Positions 17,377-25,964 of a DNA stretch of 34,782 bases are shown here, in pieces. The position numbers and the translations under genes were made by a program. Source of the DNA: Clostridiaceae bacterium (GTDB taxonomy: Bacteria; Bacillota; Clostridia; Oscillospirales; Acutalibacteraceae). The notes beneath the pieces are model-generated. The model made no database searches and was not told where the DNA came from. It saw nothing but the letters and a program-made list of their open reading frames with translations. The stretch spans positions 1 to 34,782 of the forward strand of contig JAEDGK010000005.1 of the NCBI GenBank assembly GCA_016297555.1. The letters run 5' to 3'. Numbering within the stretch: position 1 is the first letter of the stretch; each line of letters starts with the position of its first letter.

Positions 17377-17525
17377 ATTGACCCTCCTTTCTCAACTTAA
17401 TACGCCGCCGGAACCGAATTTCGGGCTGAAATCTGCCCGTTTAACAGAATAAAAGACGGTTTCTTCTTTGCGGCTTGACGCAGCAAAAAGAACCGACCTG
17501 TAAAGTGCCTTTGCTTTACAGGTCG
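17377..17525 (-). ncRNA. Structured 5' leader of the ylxM operon, attenuator-like
   Basis: Reading the minus strand from the predicted start near 17521, the RNA begins inside a perfect 12-bp inverted repeat (17494-17505 with 17514-17525, 8-base loop). It then has a U-tract (TTCTTTTT, 17485-17492), as in an intrinsic terminator. The U-tract also belongs to the left arm of a second, imperfect hairpin (17480-17494 with 17458-17474, loop of five), so the two structures are nested end to end. A third small stem (CGGGC/GCCCG, 17422-17439) follows. I do not recognise a known riboswitch or ribosomal-protein leader. An alternative reading is that the palindrome is a DNA operator over the start site. 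Confidence 0.5.
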
Positions 17526-17527
17526 AT

Positions 17528-17556
17528 ATTATACTAAAAATATCAGCAAATGTCAA
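17528..17556 (-). promoter_or_regulatory. Consensus sigma-70 promoter of the ylxM-ffh operon
   Basis: On the minus strand a perfect TTGACA (17551-17556) and a perfect TATAAT (17528-17533) with a 17-base spacer. This is the strongest promoter in the window and places the start within the 12-bp palindrome at 17494-17525. Confidence 0.85.
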
Positions 17557-17570
17557 GAGAAATTTTAGCG

Positions 17571-17700
17571 CGTTTTTCGCGCGTTTTCCACTTTTTTCTC
17601 ACTTTTTTTGCAAAACAGAGTGGAAATCTCTATAATTTGTGTGCAAAACACGCTTTAACCACAGCATATATCCACTTTTTCACGCGCAAAAAGTGGAAAA
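17571..17700. repeat. Cluster of TTTCCACT-type repeats in the mutS2-ylxM intergenic region
   Basis: The non-coding stretch between the ylxM promoter and the mutS2 stop contains several copies of one motif in both orientations: TTTTCCACTTTTTT (17584-17597), AGAGTGGAAAT (17617-17627), ATCCACTTTTT (17670-17680) and AAAAAGTGGAAAA (17688-17700). The last two form a 10-bp stem with a 7-base loop. Flanks contain GCGCGTTTTTCGCGCG. The arrangement could be a weak terminator for mutS2 or a protein-binding cluster; there is no good T-tract on the minus strand after the stem. No gene is evident here. Confidence 0.45.
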
Positions 17701-17754
17701 CTTTTTTGAGGCAGCTTAAAAACTCAAAGAGTAAAGGTGATAGGCTTTACAAAA

Positions 17755-20148
17755 TCATTTCAGGGTAACGATTGTAACGCCGTCCTCGCCCTCGCCGTAA
17801 ACGCCGAGTCTGCTTGTCTTGACATAGGGTGAAGCTTTAAGATAGCGGGTTACGGCGCTTCTGAGAGCGCCCGTTCCCTTGCCGTGAACTATCGTGAATT
17901 CGTTAAGCCCCGTGCGAAGCCCCTGATCGATAAATCTGTCAAGCTCGATAAGGCAGTCGTCAACGGTCATTCCTCTCAGATCAAGCCTTGTTGACGGCGT
18001 CATATTAAGGCGGCTCTCGACTTGGAGCTTTGCGGTGGATTTTTTCTCCTGCTTCTTGGGTGCGTTTTCGCAAAGGCGGAGATTGGCAAGCTTTACCCTT
18101 GTTTTGATTGAGCCTGCCTGAACCTCAACATTTCCGTTTTTATCGGCGGGCGAAAGAACCTTTGCGCTCTTGCCGATATCGCGGATAATAACCGTGTCAC
18201 CCGTTTTAAGGGGACGGGGGAGAACATAGTCGCCGTCATCATTGTCAATGCCGATAACGGGGTCGGCGGCGGAATCAATGGCTTCAATGCCCTTTTTAAC
18301 CATAGCCTTTGCCCGCCTTGCAAGCTCGGCGGCGTCTTTGGTTTTCTGCTGTTCTTTTTTCAGCTTGTCAAGCTCCTGAAGCAGAGAATATGCCTCGCGC
18401 TTTGCCTGCTCGACTATCCGCAGCGCCTGTGAACGGGCTTTGTCCGCCTCCTGCTCGCGCAGCTTTGAAATCTCTTCACGCAGCTTTTCGGCGGCAGTTC
18501 TTTCTTTATCTGCATTTTCGGAAAGCTGTTTTGCTCTCTCGTATTCGTCCTCCATGCGGCGGCGGGTTTCTTCAAGGCGGTCAACAACATTTTCAAAAGC
18601 TTTGTTCTCGCTTGAAACAAGCTCGCTTGCCCGCTTGATAACGGAGGCGTCAAGCCCGAGCCTTTCGCTGATTGCAAGGGCGTTTGATTTGCCCGGAACG
18701 CCTATCAGCAGGCGATAGGTCGGGCGAAGGGTGGATATATCAAATTCACAGCAGCCGTTTTCAACTCTCGGAGTTTCAAGCGCATAGGCTTTAAGCTCCG
18801 CATAGTGAGTGGTTGCGGCAATCTTGGCTCCTTTAAAATGCAGAGCCTCAAGAATTGCTATTGCAAGAGCCGCGCCCTCAACGGGGTCTGTTCCCGCGCC
18901 CAGCTCATCTATAAGAATAAGGCTGTGTTCGTCCGCTTCGTTGAATATACTTATTATATTTGTCATATGAGCGGAGAAGGTTGAAAGCGACTGCTCTATG
19001 GACTGCTCGTCGCCTATATCGGAAAGAATGCTGTTGAAAACGGAAATTTCGCTTCTGTCGCCCGCGGGAATCATCAGACCGCACATTGCCATCATTGTGA
19101 GCAAACCGAGAGTTTTAATTGAAACGGTTTTACCGCCGGTGTTGGGACCCGTTATGACTAAGGTATCAAAATCTCCGCCGAGCATTATATCAACGGGAAC
19201 AACCTTTTTCGGGTCAATCAGCGGATGCCTTGCCGCGCGAAGATTGATTATACCCTTGTCGTTGAGAACGGGCGGACAGCCTTTGATTTTATAGGCGTAT
19301 TGCGCCTTTGCAAAAATAAGGTTTAATTCGAGCGCACATTCGTAGCTGTCCTTTATGCTTTGGGCAAATTCACCCGCTTCGGCAGAAAGCTCGGCGAGGA
19401 TACGCTCGATTTCTTCGCGCTCCTTGGTTTGGAGAACTCTTATCTCGTTGTTCGCTTCAACAACCGCCATCGGCTCAATGAAAACGGTTGCTCCGCTCGA
19501 CGAGGTGTCGTGAACAAGACCGGGAATTTCTCCTCTATGCTCGCTTTTGACGGGAACAACATATCTGCCGTTGCGCTGAGTGATTATATTTTCCTGCAAA
19601 TATTTTGAATATGTCTGAGAGCGTGAAAACTTTTCAAGCTGATCTCTGACCTTTGATTCCTGAATACGGATTTTTCGCCTGATGTCCGCAAGGGCTGGCG
19701 AGGCATTGTCCGAAATCTCATCTTCCGATGTAATGGCGTTGTAAATTGCGCTTTCAAGATATTTATTGGGTGAGAGTGCGCTGAAAAGCGGGTCAAGCAC
19801 GCTCTGAACACCTGAGTTTGAATCTCTCCATTGCGAAAGGGTGCGGATAACGCGAAGCACTCCGCCGATATCGAGAAGCTCTCTTGTGTTCAGCACGCCG
19901 CCTGCGTTGGCACGGCTTAAAGCGTTGTTGACATTTTTCAGACCGCCGAAGGACGGACCGCCGAAACGGGCAAGCAGCATATGCGCGTCGGCAGTCTGAT
20001 TAAGCAGAGCTCTCGCAAGCCCCAAATCCGTTTCGGGCTTCAGATGCAGGGCGTTGAAGCGGGCGTCCTCACAGCTTGTGAAATCCGCAAGCTTTTCAAG
20101 CACCTTGTCAAATTCAAGAGCTTTTGCGTGTTTATCGAATGAATTCAT
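17755..20148 (-). CDS. mutS2: Endonuclease MutS2
   Basis: A 797-residue MutS homologue lacking the mismatch-recognition domain. In Firmicutes it acts on recombination intermediates and on collided ribosomes. The MutS core and ATPase include FDTLVITGPNTGGKTVS (Walker A), LILIDELGAGTDPVEG (Walker B) and ATTHYAELKAYA. A long charged coiled coil follows (about 510-630). The C-terminal Smr nuclease domain has TRLDLRGMTVDDCLIELD and FTIVHGKGTGALR. Length is normal. It starts 18 bases after the DMT transporter gene and is the last gene of the seven-gene minus-strand run beginning at 25747. Confidence 0.97.
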   Translation of the reverse strand: MNSFDKHAKALEFDKVLEKLADFTSCEDARFNALHLKPETDLGLARALLNQTADAHMLLARFGGPSFGGLKNVNNALSRANAGGVLNTRELLDIGGVLRVIRTLSQWRDSNSGVQSVLDPLFSALSPNKYLESAIYNAITSEDEISDNASPALADIRRKIRIQESKVRDQLEKFSRSQTYSKYLQENIITQRNGRYVVPVKSEHRGEIPGLVHDTSSSGATVFIEPMAVVEANNEIRVLQTKEREEIERILAELSAEAGEFAQSIKDSYECALELNLIFAKAQYAYKIKGCPPVLNDKGIINLRAARHPLIDPKKVVPVDIMLGGDFDTLVITGPNTGGKTVSIKTLGLLTMMAMCGLMIPAGDRSEISVFNSILSDIGDEQSIEQSLSTFSAHMTNIISIFNEADEHSLILIDELGAGTDPVEGAALAIAILEALHFKGAKIAATTHYAELKAYALETPRVENGCCEFDISTLRPTYRLLIGVPGKSNALAISERLGLDASVIKRASELVSSENKAFENVVDRLEETRRRMEDEYERAKQLSENADKERTAAEKLREEISKLREQEADKARSQALRIVEQAKREAYSLLQELDKLKKEQQKTKDAAELARRAKAMVKKGIEAIDSAADPVIGIDNDDGDYVLPRPLKTGDTVIIRDIGKSAKVLSPADKNGNVEVQAGSIKTRVKLANLRLCENAPKKQEKKSTAKLQVESRLNMTPSTRLDLRGMTVDDCLIELDRFIDQGLRTGLNEFTIVHGKGTGALRSAVTRYLKASPYVKTSRLGVYGEGEDGVTIVTLK

Positions 20149-20166
20149 TTATAATTCTCCTTGCTT

Positions 20167-21096
20167 TTATTCTGCAAGACCCTCCGCAAGTCCGAGAGCG
20201 GCAATGCCGAGCATAACTATTGCAACGGCAACATATTGCTTTGCCGAAAGCTTTTCTTTGAGGAATATCCTTGAAAGAATGAGAGAAACGATGCTGTAAG
20301 ACGCAATCATCGGAGCGGCAACCACAGCCATTCCGCTCATTGCATAAACATAGGTTGCCTGACCCGCAGTTTCAAAAAGTGCGGCGGCGGCTCTGTCCTT
20401 CTGAGCAAACAGACCGAATTTTTCTTTCTTGATAAATTTGATATAGATAAAGAGGATTATTCCGCAAAGGAGGAAGGTCAGTTCGTAGGAAATGTTTGCA
20501 ACATCCTCAAAGTTATCCGCAGTTGCTCCGACGAGTGGGGTTGTTGCGAAATCGTCAAGATAATATGCGTCAAAGAAGGTTCCGAGGGAGTCAATAATGC
20601 AGTAGAGAATGGGCATAAGGAAAGCCACAAAGCCTATTTTGTATTTTTTATCGTGTTCGGCGACATAAGCGTTCTGCTTTTGCTTTTCAAAAACTCCGAG
20701 CAGGAAAACGCCGAGGCAGATTGCAATGACTGCGGCGGCGGAAACTGCGTCCATTTTCTGCCCGAGGAAAATAAGGCAGAGCAGGCAGCAAACCGCACCC
20801 GATGAATTCTGAATGGGGGAGGATATGGACAGTTCAAGATAGCGAAGTCCGAAATATCCGAAAATCATTGAAATAATATACATCAATGAAACCGGCAGAT
20901 AAACCAGCATATTTATCGGGTTGTAATCGATATCTTTTGTAATCAGGGTAATTATGGCGTGAATTCCCATAACCGCGCCGACCATTATCGCTGTTTTAAG
21001 GTGCGTATATTTCTCGGAGTCGTCAGCTCCTTTTTTATAAAACAAATCTGCAATTCCCCATGCAAGGGTTGTGATAAGGGCATAAACAAACCACAT
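20167..21096 (-). CDS. EamA/DMT-family membrane transporter
   Basis: A 309-residue membrane protein with about ten hydrophobic helices arranged as two five-helix halves, as in drug/metabolite transporters. The N terminus MWFVYALITTLAWGIADLFYKKG and the C-terminal segment APMIASYSIVSLILSRIFLKEKL are typical EamA features. A hydrophilic loop lies at about 135-155. The substrate cannot be predicted. It lies 24 bases after the unknown anchored protein and 18 bases before mutS2. Confidence 0.85.
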   Translation of the reverse strand: MWFVYALITTLAWGIADLFYKKGADDSEKYTHLKTAIMVGAVMGIHAIITLITKDIDYNPINMLVYLPVSLMYIISMIFGYFGLRYLELSISSPIQNSSGAVCCLLCLIFLGQKMDAVSAAAVIAICLGVFLLGVFEKQKQNAYVAEHDKKYKIGFVAFLMPILYCIIDSLGTFFDAYYLDDFATTPLVGATADNFEDVANISYELTFLLCGIILFIYIKFIKKEKFGLFAQKDRAAAALFETAGQATYVYAMSGMAVVAAPMIASYSIVSLILSRIFLKEKLSAKQYVAVAIVMLGIAALGLAEGLAE

Positions 21097-21120
21097 AATT
21101 TTTACCTCAATAAATAAATT

Positions 21121-22005
21121 TTATACTTCTTCGCCGCTGTATTCTTCATCCTCGGAGGCGGCTTCATCCGAGGTCTGTTCTTCTTCGGTAACGGGTTCGC
21201 CGTTTTCATCGGTCATAGGCTCGGTAGTTCCTGCCTCGCTTGTTTCGGGCGGTGCGCTCACGGGCGGAGCCGTTGCGGGAACTGCCTGCGTGGGCGGAGC
21301 CGTTCCGATAACCTCCTGACCGTCTGCGGACTGGATTGACGAAACATACATTCCGCCGCTTCTCTCACGCAGAGTTATTTTCATATATTTATCGGGTTCG
21401 GGAGCGGAGTATTCTCCGTCGTCAATCTGAACCCACGCTTTGTTGCCGATGTAGCCGACGGTGAGCACAAGGGAGCTGCCTTGCTTGTCAATGTCATAAA
21501 CCTTCGGCGTATATGCCGATTCAACGCCCGTGATGGGCAGAATGTAGCTTTTCAGAGCCGCGTCATAGGTTATGTCATATTCGCTCATATCGATTGAGGA
21601 ATGCATTGACGCAATGTCGATTTCCGTTCCGAAAAGGCTGACAAAAAATTTCTCAATATCTGCCTGCGGAACGACAATTCCGAAGTTTTCACCCTCCGAA
21701 TAAGGATATTTGTCCGCGCCGTCTTCGCTCATAAGCAGCGCCCAAACCGCGCTGTTGAGGAGCTGAGAAACATCTGCCTGAGTCAAATCGTCAAACGGGT
21801 CGGGGTCAAACATAACAACGGGAGTGAGCATCTCGGCATATTTTTTCTTATCGGCGGTGTTATCCGTCAGATTTTTGATGCTGTCCGTTGAAAACTTTAT
21901 AACCGTAATAAGTCCGATAACGGCAAGAATGCTTGCAATTATGCCGAGCGGAAATGCAAGCTTATTTTTTTTGCCGCTTTTTTTATTTGATTTTGCCAAT
22001 TTCAA
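21121..22005 (-). CDS. Unknown membrane-anchored protein with acidic Thr/Pro/Glu-rich tail
   Basis: A 294-residue protein I cannot assign to a family. It has a very basic N terminus (MKLAKSNKKSGKKNK), one membrane segment (about 18-38), an extracytoplasmic domain of about 200 residues containing PVVMFDPDPFDDLTQADV, and a low-complexity acidic tail (about 235-294) rich in Thr, Pro and Glu that ends EDEEYSGEEV. The tail suggests a flexible, cell-wall-exposed end. The start is TTG at 22005 with GGAGG four bases before it; a second in-frame TTG at 21999 is also possible. It sits between proA and a DMT transporter with short gaps, so it is probably co-transcribed with them. Confidence 0.7.
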   Translation of the reverse strand: MKLAKSNKKSGKKNKLAFPLGIIASILAVIGLITVIKFSTDSIKNLTDNTADKKKYAEMLTPVVMFDPDPFDDLTQADVSQLLNSAVWALLMSEDGADKYPYSEGENFGIVVPQADIEKFFVSLFGTEIDIASMHSSIDMSEYDITYDAALKSYILPITGVESAYTPKVYDIDKQGSSLVLTVGYIGNKAWVQIDDGEYSAPEPDKYMKITLRERSGGMYVSSIQSADGQEVIGTAPPTQAVPATAPPVSAPPETSEAGTTEPMTDENGEPVTEEEQTSDEAASEDEEYSGEEV

Positions 22006-22019
22006 GCTACCTCCGTAGA

Positions 22020-23264
22020 TTATCTTATCTGACCGCTGCCGCTGATTACATATTTTGAGCTGACCATATGCTCAACTCCGAGCGGTCCGCGGGCGTGGAG
22101 CTTTTGAGTGGAAATGCCTATCTCCGCTCCGAAGCCGAATTCTCCGCCGTCCGTAAATCTCGTTGAAGCGTTAACATAAACGGCGGCGGCGTCAACACGC
22201 TGCTTGAATTTTTCGGCGGCGGCATAGCTGTCGGTAATTATCGCTTCGCTGTGCCCCGTGCCGTAGCGGGCGATATGAGCTATCGCCTCGTCAATGTCGG
22301 CAACCGTTTTAACGCTGATTATATAATCAAGATATTCCGTGCCCCAATCCTCGTCGGAGGCGGGAACGGCATAGGGAAGAATTTTGCACACATTTTCATC
22401 GCCGCGTATCTCAACGCCCTTTTCTTTGAGCCTTTCGCCAATTTCGGGCAGAGCCTTTTGAGCTATATCGCGGTGAATAAGCAGGCTTTCGCAAGCGTTG
22501 CATACCGAAACGCGCGAGGTCTTGGCGTTTACGGTTATATCAGCCGCCATTTTTATCTGTGCGTCGCGGTCAACATAAATATGGCAGTTGCCCACGCCCG
22601 TTTCGATAACGGGAACGGTTGCGTTTTCAACCACCGAGCGGATAAGCCCCGCTCCGCCTCTGGGAATCAGCAGGTCAACATATCCGTTCAGCCGCATAAG
22701 CTCGGCGGCTGATTGCCTTGAAGTGTTTTCTATCAGAATTATGCAGTCCTCGGGCAGACCCGCAGAGCCTATGGCACAGCGCATGGTTTCGGCAACGGCT
22801 TTGTTTGAATTAATAGCCTCCTTGCCGCCTCTGAGAATAACTGAATTGCCTGCTTTAAGGCAGATTGCGGCGGCGTCCGAGGTTACATTGGGTCTTGCCT
22901 CAAAAATAACGGCGATAACTCCGATGGGCACGGTAACTTTTTCTATTTTAAGTCCGTTGGGTCTTGTTTCGCCCCAAATAACTTTTCCGACGGGGTTTTC
23001 GTCGGCGGCTACCTTGCGTAAGCCGTCAGCCATTGAGGATATTCTTGACTGAGTGAGAGTCAGGCGGTCAATCATGGCGTCTGACATTCCGGAGTCACTC
23101 GCCTCTCGGATATCCTTGGCGTTTTCTTCAAGAATATAGTTTGCGTTTCTTTCAAGAGCCGCGGCGGCGGCATTCAGCGCGTTTTCAACAGCCGCTCCGC
23201 CCGCAGAGGCGAGAATTTGCTGCGCCTGCTTGGAGCGTATTCCTATGTTTAAAATATCGCTCAT
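22020..23264 (-). CDS. proA: Gamma-glutamyl phosphate reductase ProA
   Basis: A 414-residue NADPH-dependent enzyme converting gamma-glutamyl phosphate to glutamate semialdehyde, the second step of proline synthesis. It has the aldehyde-dehydrogenase fold with VTVPIGVIAVIFEARPNVTSDAA near the cofactor site, KAGNSVILRGGKEA, the catalytic cysteine region NAKTSRVSVCNACESLLIH, and the late STRFTDGGEFGFGAEIGIST. Its ATG overlaps the TGA of proB by four bases, so the two are translationally coupled. GGAGG lies nearby. Confidence 0.97.
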   Translation of the reverse strand: MSDILNIGIRSKQAQQILASAGGAAVENALNAAAAALERNANYILEENAKDIREASDSGMSDAMIDRLTLTQSRISSMADGLRKVAADENPVGKVIWGETRPNGLKIEKVTVPIGVIAVIFEARPNVTSDAAAICLKAGNSVILRGGKEAINSNKAVAETMRCAIGSAGLPEDCIILIENTSRQSAAELMRLNGYVDLLIPRGGAGLIRSVVENATVPVIETGVGNCHIYVDRDAQIKMAADITVNAKTSRVSVCNACESLLIHRDIAQKALPEIGERLKEKGVEIRGDENVCKILPYAVPASDEDWGTEYLDYIISVKTVADIDEAIAHIARYGTGHSEAIITDSYAAAEKFKQRVDAAAVYVNASTRFTDGGEFGFGAEIGISTQKLHARGPLGVEHMVSSKYVISGSGQIR

Positions 23265-24061
23265 GTGCTTTGCCTCCGTTTCGCCTTGAACAGCGTTCCG
23301 ATTTGTCTGCCGTCAAGGAGCTTATAGATATCTTCGGGATCCGCTCCGTTCATAACAACGGTGGGTATTCCGCTTTCCGCCGCGATTTTTGCGGCGTGGA
23401 GCTTGGTTATCATTCCGCCCGTGCCGCGGCTTGTTCCGCTGCCGCCCGCAAGCGCAAGAATATCGTCGGTTATGCTCTCAACACAGCGAATGAGCACGGC
23501 GTTTTCGTCCTCGGCGGGGTTTGCGCTGAAAAGCCCGTCGATATCCGACAGGATTATCAGAGCGTCCGCTCCGACTATTTCAGCCACATGAGCCGAAAGG
23601 CTGTCATTATCGCCGAAAACGATTTCGTCAACGGCAACGCTGTCATTTTCGTTGACTATCGGCAGAGCGCCGTATTCAAACAGCTTCATAAAAGCGTTGT
23701 GGAGATTTTTGTGGCGTTCCTCGTCCTCAAAGTCGTCTTTTGTTACAAGGAGCTGACCCGTTATGTTGCCGTATTCGCCGAAAAACTTATCATAAAGGAA
23801 CATCAGCTCGCATTGACCGACGGTTGCCGCTGCCTGCCTGCCCGGGGTGTCCTTGGGTCTTTCTTTAAGCCCGAGCTTGCCTACGCCTACTCCGATTGCT
23901 CCCGAGGTGACGAGAGCCACCTCAGTGCCCGAATTTTTCAGGTCGCTGAGAACCTGAGCAAGCTTTGACATTCGGCGGATATTTATTTTACCCGTGTCAT
24001 AGGTCAGAGTGGAGGTTCCGACCTTGACTACTATTCTTTTTGCATTTTTTAAGTCTGACAT
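23261..24061 (-). CDS. proB: Glutamate 5-kinase ProB, short form without PUA domain
   Basis: A 266-residue kinase that phosphorylates glutamate to start proline synthesis. The amino-acid-kinase fold is complete: RIVVKVGTSTLTYDTGKIN, LVTSGAIGVGVGKLGL, NENDSVAVDEIVFGDNDSLS, and GTGGMITKLHAAKIA. The C-terminal PUA domain of the E. coli-type enzyme (about 367 residues) is missing; short forms like this are known in Firmicutes. It is 18 bases after the M16 peptidase gene and overlaps proA. Confidence 0.96.
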   Translation of the reverse strand: MSDLKNAKRIVVKVGTSTLTYDTGKINIRRMSKLAQVLSDLKNSGTEVALVTSGAIGVGVGKLGLKERPKDTPGRQAAATVGQCELMFLYDKFFGEYGNITGQLLVTKDDFEDEERHKNLHNAFMKLFEYGALPIVNENDSVAVDEIVFGDNDSLSAHVAEIVGADALIILSDIDGLFSANPAEDENAVLIRCVESITDDILALAGGSGTSRGTGGMITKLHAAKIAAESGIPTVVMNGADPEDIYKLLDGRQIGTLFKAKRRQST

Positions 24062-24079
24062 ATTTAAACTCCCTATAAA

Positions 24080-25345
24080 TCAGTTAATTCCGAGCAGCTT
24101 TGCATATGCGCTTTTGCTTTTGACCTTTCCCGCGGCGCAGAAGGAGATTTTTGAAAGGTCGAGCATACTGCGCGCCGTTTCGCAAAGCTGTGGCAGAGTG
24201 ATTGCACGGATTTGATTAACCACTTCATCTTCGGGAATGATTTTGCCGTAGAGCAGTATGCTTCTTCCGTTCCTTGCGGCGCAGGAGGAAACGCTTTCAA
24301 GGCTCATAATAAATCCCGAAACGGTTTGTTCCTTTGCAACGGCAAGTTCGCGTTCCGTAACGCTATTAGGAAAATCGGAAATTATTTTAAGCGTTTCTTC
24401 AATCGCCTGCTTTTCCGATTTTTCGCCAAGACCCATACAAACCGTGAAAACTCCCGTGTTCAGATGGGAAACTCCGGCGCAGTCAACCGAATAGACCAAG
24501 CCGAGCTCCTCTCTTATGCGCTGAAAAAGCCGTGAGGAGGACGCCGAGCCGAGAATTGAAGCAATCAGCGAAGCGGCGTGCCGTCTGCTGTCGGTGAGCG
24601 AAACTCCCGGAAAGCCTATGATAAGCTGATTTTGCATAAAATCTTTTTTTACGCAGGTAATGCCGGGCGTGTATTCGGCAGGCGGGGCATTAACCCTGAA
24701 ACCTGTATTTTTCAAACCCGAAAAATGTTTTTTGCATATTTCAATCGCGGCGGCTTTATTGAATTTTCCGCATATGCTGACAACCGTTCTTTCGGGCACA
24801 TAGAATTTTTTCATATGGGCGCAGAGGCTTTCCCGCGTAACGGAATCAACGGTTTTTGCCGTGCCGAGAATGTTGCTGCCGAGCATACTGCCTTTCCAGA
24901 CATTTTCATAGTAAACATCGGCGCAAAGATCCTCGGGGCTGTCCTCATACATTGCGATTTCTTCTTTAATAACGCCCTTTTCGAGAGCTATATCCTCCTC
25001 GCTGAGCAGAGGATTCATTATCATATCGCATATCAGGTCAAGAGCCTTTTCCATATGCTCTGAAAGAGTGTGAGCATAAAAGCAGGTCATTTCCTTTGCG
25101 GTATATGCGTTCATAACCCCGCCCATTTCGTCCGTTTCAACGGCGATATCGAGAGCGGAGCGGGTTTTTGTGCCTCTGAAAAGCATATGCTCGATAAAAT
25201 GAGAGGTTCCTGCCGTTTCGGGGGTTTCAAAGCATGAGCCGCTTGCCACCCAAACGCCGAGAGAGCAGGTCTTTGCGCCCTCTTTTTCCTGCGCAACTAT
25301 GCGAAGCCCGTTATTTAATGTTATGATTTCAGTTTTATCAGCCAT
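24080..25345 (-). CDS. M16 family zinc peptidase
   Basis: A 421-residue insulinase-type peptidase. The inverted zinc motif HxxEH occurs as HFIEH (in GTSHFIEHMLFRGT), and the distal zinc-ligand glutamate region is EKGVIKEEIAMYED. The C-terminal half has the R/Y-type substrate-binding elements (SSRLFQRIREELGLVYSV). This matches the active-subunit type found near other housekeeping genes in Clostridia. There is no signal peptide, so it is probably cytoplasmic. It is only 3 bases after the FHA gene, and proB follows it. The substrate is unknown. Confidence 0.93.
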   Translation of the reverse strand: MADKTEIITLNNGLRIVAQEKEGAKTCSLGVWVASGSCFETPETAGTSHFIEHMLFRGTKTRSALDIAVETDEMGGVMNAYTAKEMTCFYAHTLSEHMEKALDLICDMIMNPLLSEEDIALEKGVIKEEIAMYEDSPEDLCADVYYENVWKGSMLGSNILGTAKTVDSVTRESLCAHMKKFYVPERTVVSICGKFNKAAAIEICKKHFSGLKNTGFRVNAPPAEYTPGITCVKKDFMQNQLIIGFPGVSLTDSRRHAASLIASILGSASSSRLFQRIREELGLVYSVDCAGVSHLNTGVFTVCMGLGEKSEKQAIEETLKIISDFPNSVTERELAVAKEQTVSGFIMSLESVSSCAARNGRSILLYGKIIPEDEVVNQIRAITLPQLCETARSMLDLSKISFCAAGKVKSKSAYAKLLGIN

Positions 25346-25348
25346 TTG

Positions 25349-25747
25349 TCAACCCTGCTTGTTATCAAAAATAAGAGTTATGCTGCCGAGAGTTATTTTA
25401 TCTCCAGTTTTCAAAAATTCTTTTTTCTCAATCTTTTTCCCGTTTATCACAACGCCCGAATCGGAGCGTATACCCGTGATATACCATCCGTTTTTGGCGC
25501 AGACTATAACGGCGTGCAGCCTTGAAACCGTTGAATAATTAAGAATAATATCGCAGTTTTTTTGGCGACCTATGGAGGTTTCACGGCTCACGAGCGGAAA
25601 AACATCGCCGTTTGCGGTGTTGATAAGCTTTGCTTTGCCGAGGGACGGCGCACGCCTTTTGAGCAGAGCGGAAAGGCAGAGGATAAGCACTGCCGCGGCA
25701 AGCACGGGCAGAGCATAGTGCGATATCCGCAAAACAAAATCCAGCAT
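25349..25747 (-). CDS. FHA domain protein with N-terminal membrane anchor
   Basis: A 132-residue protein from the preferred ATG at 25747, which has GGAGGA just upstream; another ATG four codons earlier (25759) overlaps that ribosome site. One N-terminal membrane segment (about residues 10-27) is followed by a cytoplasmic forkhead-associated domain (about 45-130) with the core residues in TSIGRQ, SRLHAVIV and SGVVINGKKI. FHA domains bind phosphothreonine, so it may link a Ser/Thr kinase to the membrane, but no kinase gene is in the window. It is the first gene of the run to mutS2; a possible minus-strand promoter upstream (TTGACT at 25801-25806, TATCAT at 25778-25783, 17-base spacer) is weak. 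Confidence 0.87.
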   Translation of the reverse strand: MLDFVLRISHYALPVLAAAVLILCLSALLKRRAPSLGKAKLINTANGDVFPLVSRETSIGRQKNCDIILNYSTVSRLHAVIVCAKNGWYITGIRSDSGVVINGKKIEKKEFLKTGDKITLGSITLIFDNKQG

Positions 25748-25885
25748 ATATTCCTCCATTATAAATATATTTAGTTAATGATATCATTATACTTTTAAAA
25801 AGTCAATGAGTAATATATGAATATTATCCATACAGAATTTAAAGTCAATAATAATAAAAAATCGTTAAAATATCTGTTATTTGTA

Positions 25886-25914
25886 GTGACTTTTACGAAA
25901 AAGCGTGTTATAAT
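25886..25914 (+). promoter_or_regulatory. Probable promoter of the phoH-recO operon
   Basis: A perfect TATAAT (25909-25914) lies 17 bases after GTGACT (25886-25891), a four-of-six match to the -35 consensus. The phoH ATG follows about 43 bases after the predicted start. The AT-rich 25760-25885 stretch separates it from the divergent FHA gene. Confidence 0.55.
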
Positions 25915-25964
25915 AAACAATAATTACGGATTTTTGATAATTCGGGTCTGTCAGAGGTGACCTT

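Noticed and set aside
17571..17700. Chromosome origin or DnaA-box cluster
   Set aside because: The motif is TTTTCCACT rather than TTATCCACA, and no dnaA, dnaN or AT-rich unwinding region is nearby.
17550..17768. A 72-codon open frame on + in the mutS2-ylxM gap
   Set aside because: No ribosome site, composition is that of AT-rich repeats, and it runs into the mutS2 end; the repeats are better described as non-coding.
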